NCBI GenBank assembly: GCA_023423235.1
Contig: JAFAFY010000421.1
Span: 1-6,379, forward strand
Direction: 5' to 3'
DNA: 6,379 nt
DNA from: Pseudomonadota bacterium
GTDB lineage: Bacteria > Pseudomonadota > Gammaproteobacteria > Xanthomonadales > Xanthomonadaceae
Shown here: in pieces, positions 1-5,582 of the stretch
Layout: every line of letters starts with the position of its first letter
Numbering within the stretch: position 1 is the first letter of the stretch
Program-made: the position numbers and the translations under genes
Notes under the pieces: model-generated
Seen by the model: the letters and a program-made list of their open reading frames with translations, nothing else
The model's database searches: none
What the model was told of the DNA's origin: nothing

Positions 1-158
1 CTGCCGCCCACTTCGCTGCACTTGCGGTCGGTGAAGATCGTGCCGCCATCGGCCGCCACGCAGCGCCGCACCTGCGCATCCGCCCCGGAGGGATATCCGA
101 CGAACGCCAGCGCGGCCAGGGCGAGCAGCAGGGCGGCGGCGGGCTGGGCGACGGGCAT
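1..158 (-). CDS. Exported DUF4124-like protein, N-terminal part (cut by window edge)
   Basis: Only the first 52 codons are visible; the rest lies beyond the left edge. Translation from the ATG at 158 gives an N-terminus with an alanine/leucine-rich hydrophobic stretch (about residues 5-20) typical of a Sec signal peptide, with likely cleavage around GADA|Q. The mature start, QVRRCVAADGGTIFTDRKC, has the pattern of DUF4124 proteins: a cysteine, a short turn, an aromatic/threonine-aspartate strand and a second cysteine, as in 'YRCxDxxGxxxYSDxPC'. DUF4124 proteins are small periplasmic proteins of unknown function, common in gammaproteobacteria. It follows metF on the same strand after 65 bases. 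There is no clear Shine-Dalgarno, and a perfect 7-bp hairpin ends 3 bases before the start codon. Function is unknown. Confidence 0.6.
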   Translation of the reverse strand, partial: MPVAQPAAALLLALAALAFVGYPSGADAQVRRCVAADGGTIFTDRKCSEVGG

Positions 159-161
159 CGC

Positions 162-179
162 GCCAGCCTACCGGCTGGC
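162..179 (-). other. Perfect 7-bp hairpin between metF and the DUF4124-like gene
   Basis: The arms GCCAGCC (162-168) and GGCTGGC (173-179) are exact reverse complements around a 4-base loop. On the minus strand the hairpin lies 45 bases after the metF stop and ends 3 bases before the next start codon, so it would cover the ribosome-binding region of the downstream gene. It has no T-run, so a classical intrinsic terminator is unlikely. It could be a translational brake, a weak terminator or chance in GC-rich DNA. Confidence 0.35.
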
Positions 180-223
180 TGCCGCCGGGAGAAGTGAGCG
201 TGCGCCGGTCGGGCCGGGCCGGA

Positions 224-1051
224 TCAGGCCAGCCGCTCGAGCACCGCCTGTGTCGGCCGGGCCAGGTTGAGGGTGTAGAAATGCAGCGATGGCGCGCCGC
301 CGGCGACCAGGCGCTCGCACAGGCGCGCGACGATGTCCGCGCCCAGTTCGCGGATACCCGTGGCATCGTCGCCCAGCGCCTGCATGTTGCGCAGCATCCA
401 GCGCGGGATCTCGGCGCCGCAGGCCTCCGAGAACCGCCGCAGCTGGCTGAAGTTGGAGATCGGCATGATGCCCGGGATGATCGGGATCTCCACCCCTTGG
501 CGGCGCGCGGCGTCGACGAAGTGGAAGTAGGCGTCGGCGTTGTAGAAATACTGGGTGATCGCCGCGTCCGCGCCGGCCTCGACCTTGGCGCGGAAATGCT
601 TGAGGTCCGCGCGCGCATCGTCGGCCTGCGGGTGCACTTCGGGGTAGCAGCCGACCTCGATGCGGAAGCGGTCGCCGAACTCGCTGCGGATGAACGCCAC
701 CAGTTCCGAGGCATAGCGCAGGTCGCCGGGATGGCCCATGCCCGAGGGCAGGTCGCCGCGCAGCGCGACGATGCGCGTGCAGCCGATCGCGCGGTAGAGC
801 TTGAGCAGCTCGCGGATCTCTTCGCGGCTGCCGCCAACGCACGACAGGTGCGGCGCCGCGTCCAGGCCGTGTTGCTGCTTGAGCCGGCGCACGGTCTCGG
901 GCGTATGGCTCAAGGTCGATCCGCCGGCGCCGAAGGTGCAGGAGACGTACTCGGGCGCATGCGCGGCCAGCTTCTTCGCGGTGCGGTCGAGCTGCGCGCG
1001 CTGTTCATCGTTCTTCGGGGGATAGAACTCGAAGCTGATGTGGTAGGGCAT
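224..1051 (-). CDS. metF: 5,10-methylenetetrahydrofolate reductase MetF
   Basis: This 275-aa cytosolic flavoenzyme reduces 5,10-methylene-THF to 5-methyl-THF, the methyl donor for methionine synthesis. It is close in length to E. coli MetF (296 aa). The family signature starts almost at once: ISFEFYPPK at residues 5-13, where Glu8 corresponds to catalytic Glu28 of E. coli. CTFGAGGS (38-45), LRGDLP (97-102, Asp100 matching E. coli Asp120, which contacts the flavin), ITQYFYNADAYFHFVD and PGIMPISNF follow in the usual order, and the chain ends normally, so it looks complete and functional. The ATG at 1051 is chosen because the conserved N-terminal strand begins there. A Shine-Dalgarno is not evident. 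A TATAAT -10 box lies about 30 bases upstream, giving a leader of roughly 20 bases, too short for a SAM or SAH riboswitch. No ahcY is adjacent in the window. Confidence 0.97.
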   Translation of the reverse strand: MPYHISFEFYPPKNDEQRAQLDRTAKKLAAHAPEYVSCTFGAGGSTLSHTPETVRRLKQQHGLDAAPHLSCVGGSREEIRELLKLYRAIGCTRIVALRGDLPSGMGHPGDLRYASELVAFIRSEFGDRFRIEVGCYPEVHPQADDARADLKHFRAKVEAGADAAITQYFYNADAYFHFVDAARRQGVEIPIIPGIMPISNFSQLRRFSEACGAEIPRWMLRNMQALGDDATGIRELGADIVARLCERLVAGGAPSLHFYTLNLARPTQAVLERLA

Positions 1052-1079
1052 CGCGACGGTCGGGCCAAGGCGGGCGCTT

Positions 1080-1108
1080 ATTATATCTCTTCATCGCGAT
1101 ATATTCAC
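1080..1108 (-). promoter_or_regulatory. Putative sigma-70 promoter of metF
   Basis: Read on the minus strand, a perfect TATAAT lies at 1085-1080. A weak -35, GTGAAT (1108-1103, 3 of 6 matches to TTGACA), precedes it at 17-bp spacing. The expected transcription start is near 1073, leaving a leader of about 20 bases before the metF ATG. A perfect -10 with a poor -35 fits a promoter helped or controlled by a regulator. Confidence 0.5.
1082..1103. promoter_or_regulatory. Inverted repeat over the metF -10 box (candidate operator)
   Basis: The arms TATATC (1082-1087) and GATATA (1098-1103) are exact reverse complements separated by 10 bases. The repeat covers four bases of the TATAAT hexamer and the spacer upstream, the expected place for a repressor. 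The ATATC...GATAT shape resembles sites bound by ArsR-family regulators of methionine metabolism such as SahR, but I am not certain of that consensus. The repeat differs from the two ModE-like boxes in this window: its C/G bases are on the inside of the arms and its spacing is 10 rather than 8. Confidence 0.4.
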
Positions 1109-1258
1109 CGATTGTCTGGCGCGAAGGGGTGGCGACGAAGGCGGGTCGTGCGTGGTGTGCCTTCGATCGTCCCGACTCTTCCGGCCTGATCGGGCGTCCC
1201 GCCGGCAAAGAACGCGGAGTACGCGCCAGCTCCTTCCGTGGGCATATGTCGATAGGTG

Positions 1259-1302
1259 CCTGCGCTGTTCCGCGGGCGAATGCGCGGCGGAAACAGCGCA
1301 GG
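1259..1302. other. Strong imperfect hairpin, 15-bp stem with one bulge
   Basis: CCTGCGCTGTT (1259-1269) pairs exactly with AACAGCGCAGG (1292-1302). After one bulged A (1291), CCGC (1270-1273) pairs with GCGG (1287-1290). The loop is 13 bases (1274-1286), and an alternative CGCG/CGCG inner stem is possible. No T-run follows on either strand. It lies between two divergent promoters, outside any gene I accept. It may be a terminator-like structure, a REP-like element, or a leftover repeat. Confidence 0.5.
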
Positions 1303-1345
1303 ATCGCGAAGCCACAGGCGCGACACGTTTCGCAACATGTGGTTC

Positions 1346-1374
1346 GCGACATCCGTGCCCGGGATCGATATATT
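1346..1374 (+). promoter_or_regulatory. Putative sigma-70 promoter of the exported-protein/DHOR operon
   Basis: GCGACA at 1346-1351 matches the -35 consensus at 4 of 6 bases. After a 17-bp spacer comes TATATT at 1369-1374, 5 of 6 matches to the -10. Transcription would begin near 1381, inside the 24-bp inverted repeat, giving a leader of about 23 bases. The promoter of the TonB receptor has the same geometry and the same register to its operator, which supports both. Confidence 0.55.
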
Positions 1375-1389
1375 TATCCAAATATATTG
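1366..1389 (+). promoter_or_regulatory. ModE-like operator 1 (24-bp inverted repeat)
   Basis: The arms CGATATAT (1366-1373) and ATATATTG (1382-1389) are reverse complements with one mismatch and are separated by 8 bases. It is identical at 17 of 24 positions to the copy at 3319-3342, and the arms carry nearly all of the identity. The E. coli modA operator bound by ModE, as I remember it, has CGTTATAT and ACATAACG arms with the same spacing. The box covers the -10 hexamer and likely transcription start, so binding should repress. The Shine-Dalgarno-like GAAGAG follows at its right edge (1389-1394). Confidence 0.65.
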
Positions 1390-1403
1390 AAGAGCCCTTC
1401 CGA

Positions 1404-1970
1404 ATGTCCCTGCGCCCGGCCTGCCACGTGCTGCTTGTCGTCCTCCTCGCCGCCGCACCGGCATTGCCCGGCCATGCTGCGCCCTCGGCTCCGCTCGCGT
1501 TGCCGACGGGCTGCGACACCTTCTCGTGGGACGTCTCGCGCGAGCTGGCGGCGCTGTCCGGTACGCCCGAGCCGGTCAGCGCGGGGGCGGGCGGCGTCGA
1601 CGGCGGGCCCCGCATTGCGCTGGAAACGCTGTATCAGGTCCGTCTGTTGCCGCAGGCCGAGGTCACGCTGGCGGCGCGTCCGGGCAAGCCGATGCTCGAC
1701 GACGATGCCCGGGCCGGGCTGTTGATGTTCCAGGTGCCGGCCGATGGCCGCTATCGCGTTTCGATCACCACCGGGCACTGGATCGATGTGGTCGACGACG
1801 GCCGGATCATCGCGTCGCTGGATTTCCAGGGCCGGCGAGGCTGCGCGCTGGTGCACAAGATCGTCGAGTTCCAGTTGCCGGCTGGCCGCGACCTGGTCCT
1901 GCAGTTCGCCGGTGGCGCAGCGGAAGCATCTGGCGTGGTGATCACGGCGGTCGCCAATCCGCCGGAGTGA
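1404..1970 (+). CDS. Exported 188-aa protein of unknown function, partner of the DHOR gene
   Basis: I do not recognise a characterised function. The ATG at 1404 is chosen because it follows GAAGAG at 9-base spacing, sits just after the operator, and starts a clear signal peptide (hydrophobic residues 8-22, likely cleavage near GHA|AP at 25). An upstream in-frame extension would run through the promoter. The mature domain begins with a GCDTFSWDVSREL segment (36-48). Short beta-rich stretches follow, such as GLLMFQVPADGRYRVSITTG (105-124), WIDVVDDGRIIASLDF (126-141) and CALVHKIVEFQLPAGRDLVL, suggesting a small beta-sandwich of the type that ends many secreted proteins. Two mature-region cysteines, Cys37 and Cys147, could form a disulfide. 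I recall similar proteins carrying the name 'homogentisate 1,2-dioxygenase' in databases; nothing here supports that activity. The stop overlaps the start of the di-heme gene, so the two are probably translated together. Confidence 0.8.
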   Translation: MSLRPACHVLLVVLLAAAPALPGHAAPSAPLALPTGCDTFSWDVSRELAALSGTPEPVSAGAGGVDGGPRIALETLYQVRLLPQAEVTLAARPGKPMLDDDARAGLLMFQVPADGRYRVSITTGHWIDVVDDGRIIASLDFQGRRGCALVHKIVEFQLPAGRDLVLQFAGGAAEASGVVITAVANPPE

Positions 1971-3286
1971 GGGCTTTGCGCAGGTGGTGCGTTGCCACGG
2001 CGGCCGGTCTGGTGCTGGCGCTGCTGGCTGCGACGGTCGCGGCCGTGGTCAGCGAGCAACCCGATGGCCGCAGCCCGCTGCCGTGGCGCGCGCTCGATTC
2101 CGACGAAACTGCACGCTTCGATCTGGGCCATGCAGTATTCAACACGTCCTGGGTCCCGGCAGGGCAGCCGGCGGGGCGCCGTGACGGCCTCGGCCCGCTG
2201 TTCAATTCGGTGTCCTGCGATGCCTGCCACAACAGCCGCCGGCGTGGCCGCGGCCCGCAGGGCGACGGCCCGGCGCCGACCGATTTCGTACTCCAGGTCG
2301 GCCAGCGGCAGGGCGACGGCAGCATACTGCGCGGCCACCCGCGCTTCGGACAGATCATCAATATCGATGCGATTGCCGGATTCGCGCCGGAGGCGACGGT
2401 GGCGATCCGTTACCGCGCGCAGCCGCGCTTCCGGCCCGACGGTAGCCGGCTCCTCCTTTGGTCGCCGGACTACGAGGTGCGGTTGCCCGATGGCGAGGCC
2501 CTGCCCGACGACCTGGTACTGATGCCGCGCATGGCGCCCTCGGCGCAGGGTGTCGGCCTGCTGGAGGCGATTCCCGAGTCGCAGATCCTCGCCGCCGCGC
2601 GTCCCCGGCGCGGCAAGCCGGGCGGCGCGCCCGCCTGGGTCGAAACCGCGGAGGGCCGCGCGCTCGGCCGCTTCGGCTGGCAGGGCACGGAGGCCAGCGT
2701 CGCCAGCCAGGTCGCGGTGGCGTTCGCACGCGAAATGGGGCTGACCAGCGACATGATTGCCGCCATCGACTGCGCGCCGCGCGATCACGCCTGCCGCAAT
2801 GCCGCGCAGGGCGGCACGCCGGAGGTGGAAGCTGGATTGTTCGACGCATTGCTCGCCTTCCAGCAGCTGGAAACGGTGCGCCGGACACCTGCGGCTGCCG
2901 CGCACCTGCGTGGATCGGTCGATGGCGCGCGGCTGTTCGCCGCGACCGGCTGTGGAGACTGTCACCGCAGCGGCTTCACCACGCGCACGGGCGCACGCAT
3001 CGACCCATACACCGATCTGCTGCTGCACGACCTTGGCGACGCCCTGGCCGATCGCGATGTGCAGGGCAGGCCGCTGCGCAGCAGCTGGCGTACGGCGCCG
3101 CTGTGGGGGATGAGCACCGCACTTGAGGGTGGCCGGCAGGTGCGCCTGCTCCATGACGGCCGCGCGCGCAGCATCGACGAGGCGATCGGCTGGCATGGCG
3201 GGGCTGCGGCGCCGGCGCGGGCCCGTTTCGAAGCCCTCGATGCCAGCGACCGGCAACGCCTGATCGACTGGGTATCCGCACTCTGA
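1967..3286 (+). CDS. Di-heme cytochrome c peroxidase-like oxidoreductase (DHOR/DUF1111, COG3488 family)
   Basis: This 439-aa protein belongs to the di-heme oxidoreductase family, exported c-type cytochromes distantly related to MauG and bacterial cytochrome c peroxidases; 'thiol oxidoreductase' is an older database label. Two CXXCH heme sites are visible, CDACH (84-88) after GLGPLFNSVS, and CGDCH (329-333). Other family blocks are present in order: DCAPRDHAC with a CX6C pair (Cys269, Cys276), FDALLAFQQLET (292-303), IDPYTDLLLHDLGDALAD (345-362), WRTAPLWGM (374-382), and HDGRARSIDEAIGWHGG (396-412). Residues 11-28 form a hydrophobic signal sequence or anchor. Heme attachment requires the periplasm. 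The GTG at 1967 is chosen because it overlaps the preceding stop as GTGA and gives the complete signal sequence; the frame is open further upstream only through the neighbouring gene. DHOR genes elsewhere often sit in iron-related loci with imelysins; here the context is a TonB receptor and a ModE-type operator. Confidence 0.9.
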   Translation: MRALRRWCVATAAGLVLALLAATVAAVVSEQPDGRSPLPWRALDSDETARFDLGHAVFNTSWVPAGQPAGRRDGLGPLFNSVSCDACHNSRRRGRGPQGDGPAPTDFVLQVGQRQGDGSILRGHPRFGQIINIDAIAGFAPEATVAIRYRAQPRFRPDGSRLLLWSPDYEVRLPDGEALPDDLVLMPRMAPSAQGVGLLEAIPESQILAAARPRRGKPGGAPAWVETAEGRALGRFGWQGTEASVASQVAVAFAREMGLTSDMIAAIDCAPRDHACRNAAQGGTPEVEAGLFDALLAFQQLETVRRTPAAAAHLRGSVDGARLFAATGCGDCHRSGFTTRTGARIDPYTDLLLHDLGDALADRDVQGRPLRSSWRTAPLWGMSTALEGGRQVRLLHDGRARSIDEAIGWHGGAAAPARARFEALDASDRQRLIDWVSAL

Positions 3287-3298
3287 TCACCGCGTGGC

Positions 3299-3327
3299 TT
3301 GAGCGGGCGTGAAAGGCTCGTTATATT
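3299..3327 (+). promoter_or_regulatory. Putative sigma-70 promoter of the TonB-dependent receptor
   Basis: TTGAGC at 3299-3304 (4 of 6) is followed after exactly 17 bases by TATATT at 3322-3327 (5 of 6). Transcription would begin near 3334, inside the operator, with a leader of about 114 bases. I see no convincing riboswitch fold in that leader. The promoter gives the receptor its own start, separate from the operon upstream whose last gene ends at 3286. Confidence 0.6.
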
Positions 3328-3342
3328 TACAAGGATATATCG
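3319..3342 (+). promoter_or_regulatory. ModE-like operator 2 (24-bp inverted repeat)
   Basis: The arms CGTTATAT (3319-3326) and ATATATCG (3335-3342) are reverse complements with one mismatch, separated by 8 bases. The box starts 3 bp before the -10 hexamer, exactly as in the copy at 1366-1389. The left arm is identical to the left arm of the E. coli modA ModE operator as I remember it. The position over the -10 and start site indicates repression. AT-rich DNA of this kind is rare in the window. Confidence 0.68.
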
Positions 3343-3447
3343 AAAGACCGTTCAGCGACGGCCGTTCGCCCCATTCCCCGTGCTCCCGGACGCCGCCTGC
3401 CGTCGCCCGGAAGGCGCACGCCGCCGACACGCCAGAGAGACCGTGCC

Positions 3448-5517
3448 ATGCGCCCAAGATTCCGTCGCCTCCCCCTGGTCCTTGCCTGCGCATTGGCCCT
3501 GCCGTTGGCCGCGCAGGCCGCCGACAACCCCGTCGATGCGCCCGAGGATGTCTTCACCCTCGGTCAGATCACTGTCACCGCCGCGCGTCCCGAGGCCATC
3601 GCTGCCGGCGATGCGGTCATCACCCGGGAGGAGATGTGGACCTTCGATACCCTGACCCTCGACGACGCGGTCAAGCTGACGCCCGGCGTGATGACCTCGC
3701 AGGACAGCAACGGTCGCCGCAACGAGCACGACATCTTCGTGCGTGGCTTCGGGCGCTGGCAGGTGCCGCTGTCGATCGACGGCGTGCGCGTCTACCTGCC
3801 GGCCGACAACCGGCTCGACTTCCGCCGTTTCCTCACCGCGGACCTGGCCGAAATCCAGGTCAGCAAGGGCTATGTCTCGGTCATCGACGGTCCTGGTGCG
3901 ATGGGCGGGGCGATCAACCTGGTCACGCGCAAGCCCTCCCGCGCGTTCGAGGCGCGGTTCCGCCAGGGCTTCGACCTGGGGCGTGACGGCGGCTTCGAGG
4001 CCTGGAACGGGTATGCCTCGGTGGGTACCCGCCAGGACCGCTTCTACGCCCAGGCCAGCGTGAGCTACCAGGACCGCAACGCGTGGCAACTGCCGGGCGA
4101 TTTCGAGGCCACGTCGATCCAGCCGGCCGGCGCGCGCAACCGTTCGGCCAGTCGCGACACGCGCGTGAACGTCAAGCTGGGCTTCGTGCCCAACGCGACC
4201 GATGAGTACACCCTGAGCTACACCCGCCAGGACGGCAGCAAGGGCGCTCCGCTCAACGTCTACAACGATCCGCCGAATCCGCCCAACAGCTACTGGGACT
4301 GGCCGATGTGGGACATCGAGAACGTCTATTTCCTCTCCAGCACCGACTTCGGCGAGGGCACGTTCCTCAAGACCCGGCTCTACCACAACAGTTTCGACAA
4401 CGCGCTCGACGCCTACGACGACGCCAGCTACACCACGCAGTCCAACAACGGCCGCTTCCGCAGCATCTACGACGATTCCGCCTACGGTGCCAGCGTGGAG
4501 CTGGGGTTCAGCGTGCTGCCGCGCAGCGACAGCCGGGTCGCGGCGCACTGGCGCAGTGACCGGCACGCCGAATACAACCTCAACCGGCCCACGCACCCGA
4601 GTCTCGGCAGCCGTGAGCCCACCCAGCGCAACCGCGAGGACACCTGGTCGCTTGCGCTGGAGAACACCTGGCACGCCAGCGCGCGCATCGACGTGCTGGC
4701 CGGCGTCAGCTACGACCGCAACGACGTCAGGCAGGCCCAGGACTACAACACCAGCGACGGCCTGTTCGACTACCCCACCGGCGGCAGCGACGCCTGGAAC
4801 GGCCAGGCCGCGGTGTACTGGCAGCAGGATCCGGGATCGCGCTTTGGCGCCAGCATCTCCTCGCGCACCCGTTTCGCCACCTCGTTCGAGCGCTTCAGCA
4901 CCCGCTTCGGCACCGCCGTGCCCAACCCGGACCTGGCCAGCGAGCGTGCGACCAACCTGGAGCTGTCGTGGGAGAAGCGCGTCTCCGATGACATCAGCTT
5001 CAATGCCGCGGTGTTCTATTCCGAGGTCCGCGACATGATCCAGACCGTCGTCGTCGACGCCGGTCCGCCGCAGCGCACCCAGACCCGCAACGTCGGCGAC
5101 GGCGAGTACTACGGCGCCGAGTTCGGCGGCCAGGCGCGCCTGGGCACGCAGTGGGTCATCGGCGGCAACGCCACCTGGCTGCAGCGCACGATCAACGACC
5201 CGCTGCAGCCCGACTACCGCCCGACCGGCGTCCCCGGCCACCAGGCACTGCTGTACGCGACCTGGTCGCCGCTGGCGGCATGGTCGCTGACGCCCAGCAT
5301 CGAGTACGCCGACGACCGCTGGAACAGCGGTCCCGGCACCAGCTACGTCAAGACCGGCCAGTACACCCTGGTCAACCTGCAGACCCAATGGGACGTGGCC
5401 GACAACCTGCGCGTCGCCCTGGGCGCCCGCAATCTGACCGATGCACTGTACGAACTGGCTTGGGGGTTCCCGCAGCCGGGGCGGAGTTTCTACGCCAAGC
5501 TCGAAGTCGAGTTCTGA
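3448..5517 (+). CDS. TonB-dependent outer-membrane receptor
   Basis: A complete 689-aa TonB-dependent transporter that would import a scarce ligand across the outer membrane using the TonB-ExbBD system. The signal peptide spans residues 1-24 (AQA|AD). A TonB box, ITVTA, lies at 41-45. The plug domain (about 55-162) has DDAVKLTPGV, the IFVRGFG strand (96-102), SIDGVRVYLPAD and the IQVSKGYVSVIDGPGAMGG block (136-154) leading to AINLVTRKP. The barrel fills the rest, with a late LELSWEKRVSDDISFNAAVFYSEV strand pair and a C-terminal GRSFYAKLEVEF ending in phenylalanine, as outer-membrane barrels do. A loop near residues 269-295 is unusually rich in Pro, Asn, Trp and Tyr. The ATG at 3448 has GAGAGA 7 bases upstream. 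The ligand cannot be read from the sequence. Its ModE-like operator and the adjacent ModE-type regulator point to molybdate, tungstate or a chelate of one; iron-siderophore or another organic ligand remains possible. Confidence 0.93.
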   Translation: MRPRFRRLPLVLACALALPLAAQAADNPVDAPEDVFTLGQITVTAARPEAIAAGDAVITREEMWTFDTLTLDDAVKLTPGVMTSQDSNGRRNEHDIFVRGFGRWQVPLSIDGVRVYLPADNRLDFRRFLTADLAEIQVSKGYVSVIDGPGAMGGAINLVTRKPSRAFEARFRQGFDLGRDGGFEAWNGYASVGTRQDRFYAQASVSYQDRNAWQLPGDFEATSIQPAGARNRSASRDTRVNVKLGFVPNATDEYTLSYTRQDGSKGAPLNVYNDPPNPPNSYWDWPMWDIENVYFLSSTDFGEGTFLKTRLYHNSFDNALDAYDDASYTTQSNNGRFRSIYDDSAYGASVELGFSVLPRSDSRVAAHWRSDRHAEYNLNRPTHPSLGSREPTQRNREDTWSLALENTWHASARIDVLAGVSYDRNDVRQAQDYNTSDGLFDYPTGGSDAWNGQAAVYWQQDPGSRFGASISSRTRFATSFERFSTRFGTAVPNPDLASERATNLELSWEKRVSDDISFNAAVFYSEVRDMIQTVVVDAGPPQRTQTRNVGDGEYYGAEFGGQARLGTQWVIGGNATWLQRTINDPLQPDYRPTGVPGHQALLYATWSPLAAWSLTPSIEYADDRWNSGPGTSYVKTGQYTLVNLQTQWDVADNLRVALGARNLTDALYELAWGFPQPGRSFYAKLEVEF

Positions 5518-5526
5518 TGCGCCCCC

Positions 5527-5561
5527 GCCGTGGCAAGTAGCGACAGGCCACCGGCCACGGC
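5527..5561. terminator. Hairpin between convergent genes, possible bidirectional terminator
   Basis: GCCGTGGC (5527-5534) and GCCACGGC (5554-5561) form a perfect 8-bp stem with a 19-base loop, 10 bases after the receptor stop and 22 bases before the stop of the regulator gene on the other strand. The position fits termination for both converging transcripts. There is no T-run on either side and the loop is long, so the assignment is tentative. Confidence 0.35.
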
Positions 5562-5582
5562 ATCATCCGCCGGCGCCGCTGC

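Larger units (their letters stand above)
1052..1403. other. Intergenic regulatory region between metF and the divergent exported-protein gene
   Basis: This 352-base stretch contains no convincing gene. Open frames crossing it have no ribosome-binding site and no recognisable product. From left to right it holds the metF promoter and its inverted repeat (1080-1108), about 150 bases in which I see nothing specific (1109-1258), a strong imperfect hairpin (1259-1302), and the promoter plus 24-bp inverted-repeat operator of the plus-strand operon (1346-1389). The AT-rich islands at 1080-1105 and 1366-1390 stand out from the GC-rich surroundings. Confidence 0.7.

Noticed and set aside
1052..1085. 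SAM or SAH riboswitch in the metF leader
   Set aside because: The predicted leader is only about 20 bases, too short for either aptamer.
1079..1120. A third ModE-like box before metF
   Set aside because: A CGATATAT half-site is present at 1097-1104 but has no partner arm at 8-base spacing; TATTATAT and ATATATTC pair only with a 12-base spacer and lack the outer CG.
1152..1403. In-frame extension of the exported-protein gene upstream of 1404
   Set aside because: It would translate through the hairpin, promoter and operator and hide the signal peptide; the ATG at 1404 has a Shine-Dalgarno-like sequence.
1005..1615. Several minus-strand frames of about 115-174 aa across the metF upstream region
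   Set aside because: Arg/Ala/Pro-rich with no ribosome-binding site or family resemblance, and they cross two predicted promoters.
1526..1966. N-terminal extension of the DHOR frame upstream of the GTG at 1967
   Set aside because: It runs through the exported-protein gene in another frame, is Arg/Gly-rich without motifs, and would bury the signal sequence inside the protein.
1751..3256. 501-aa open frame on the minus strand opposite the DHOR gene
   Set aside because: Antisense shadow without domain features; the plus strand encodes both heme sites and the conserved family blocks.
3343..3447. Molybdenum-cofactor riboswitch in the receptor leader
   Set aside because: The roughly 105-base leader shows only short weak stems, and I cannot find the conserved junctions of that motif by eye.
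3352..5388. 678-aa open frame on the minus strand opposite the TonB receptor
   Set aside because: It is a GC-driven shadow of the receptor gene: low-complexity Ala/Val/Gly/Arg composition and no recognisable domain, while the plus-strand frame has a full set of family motifs.
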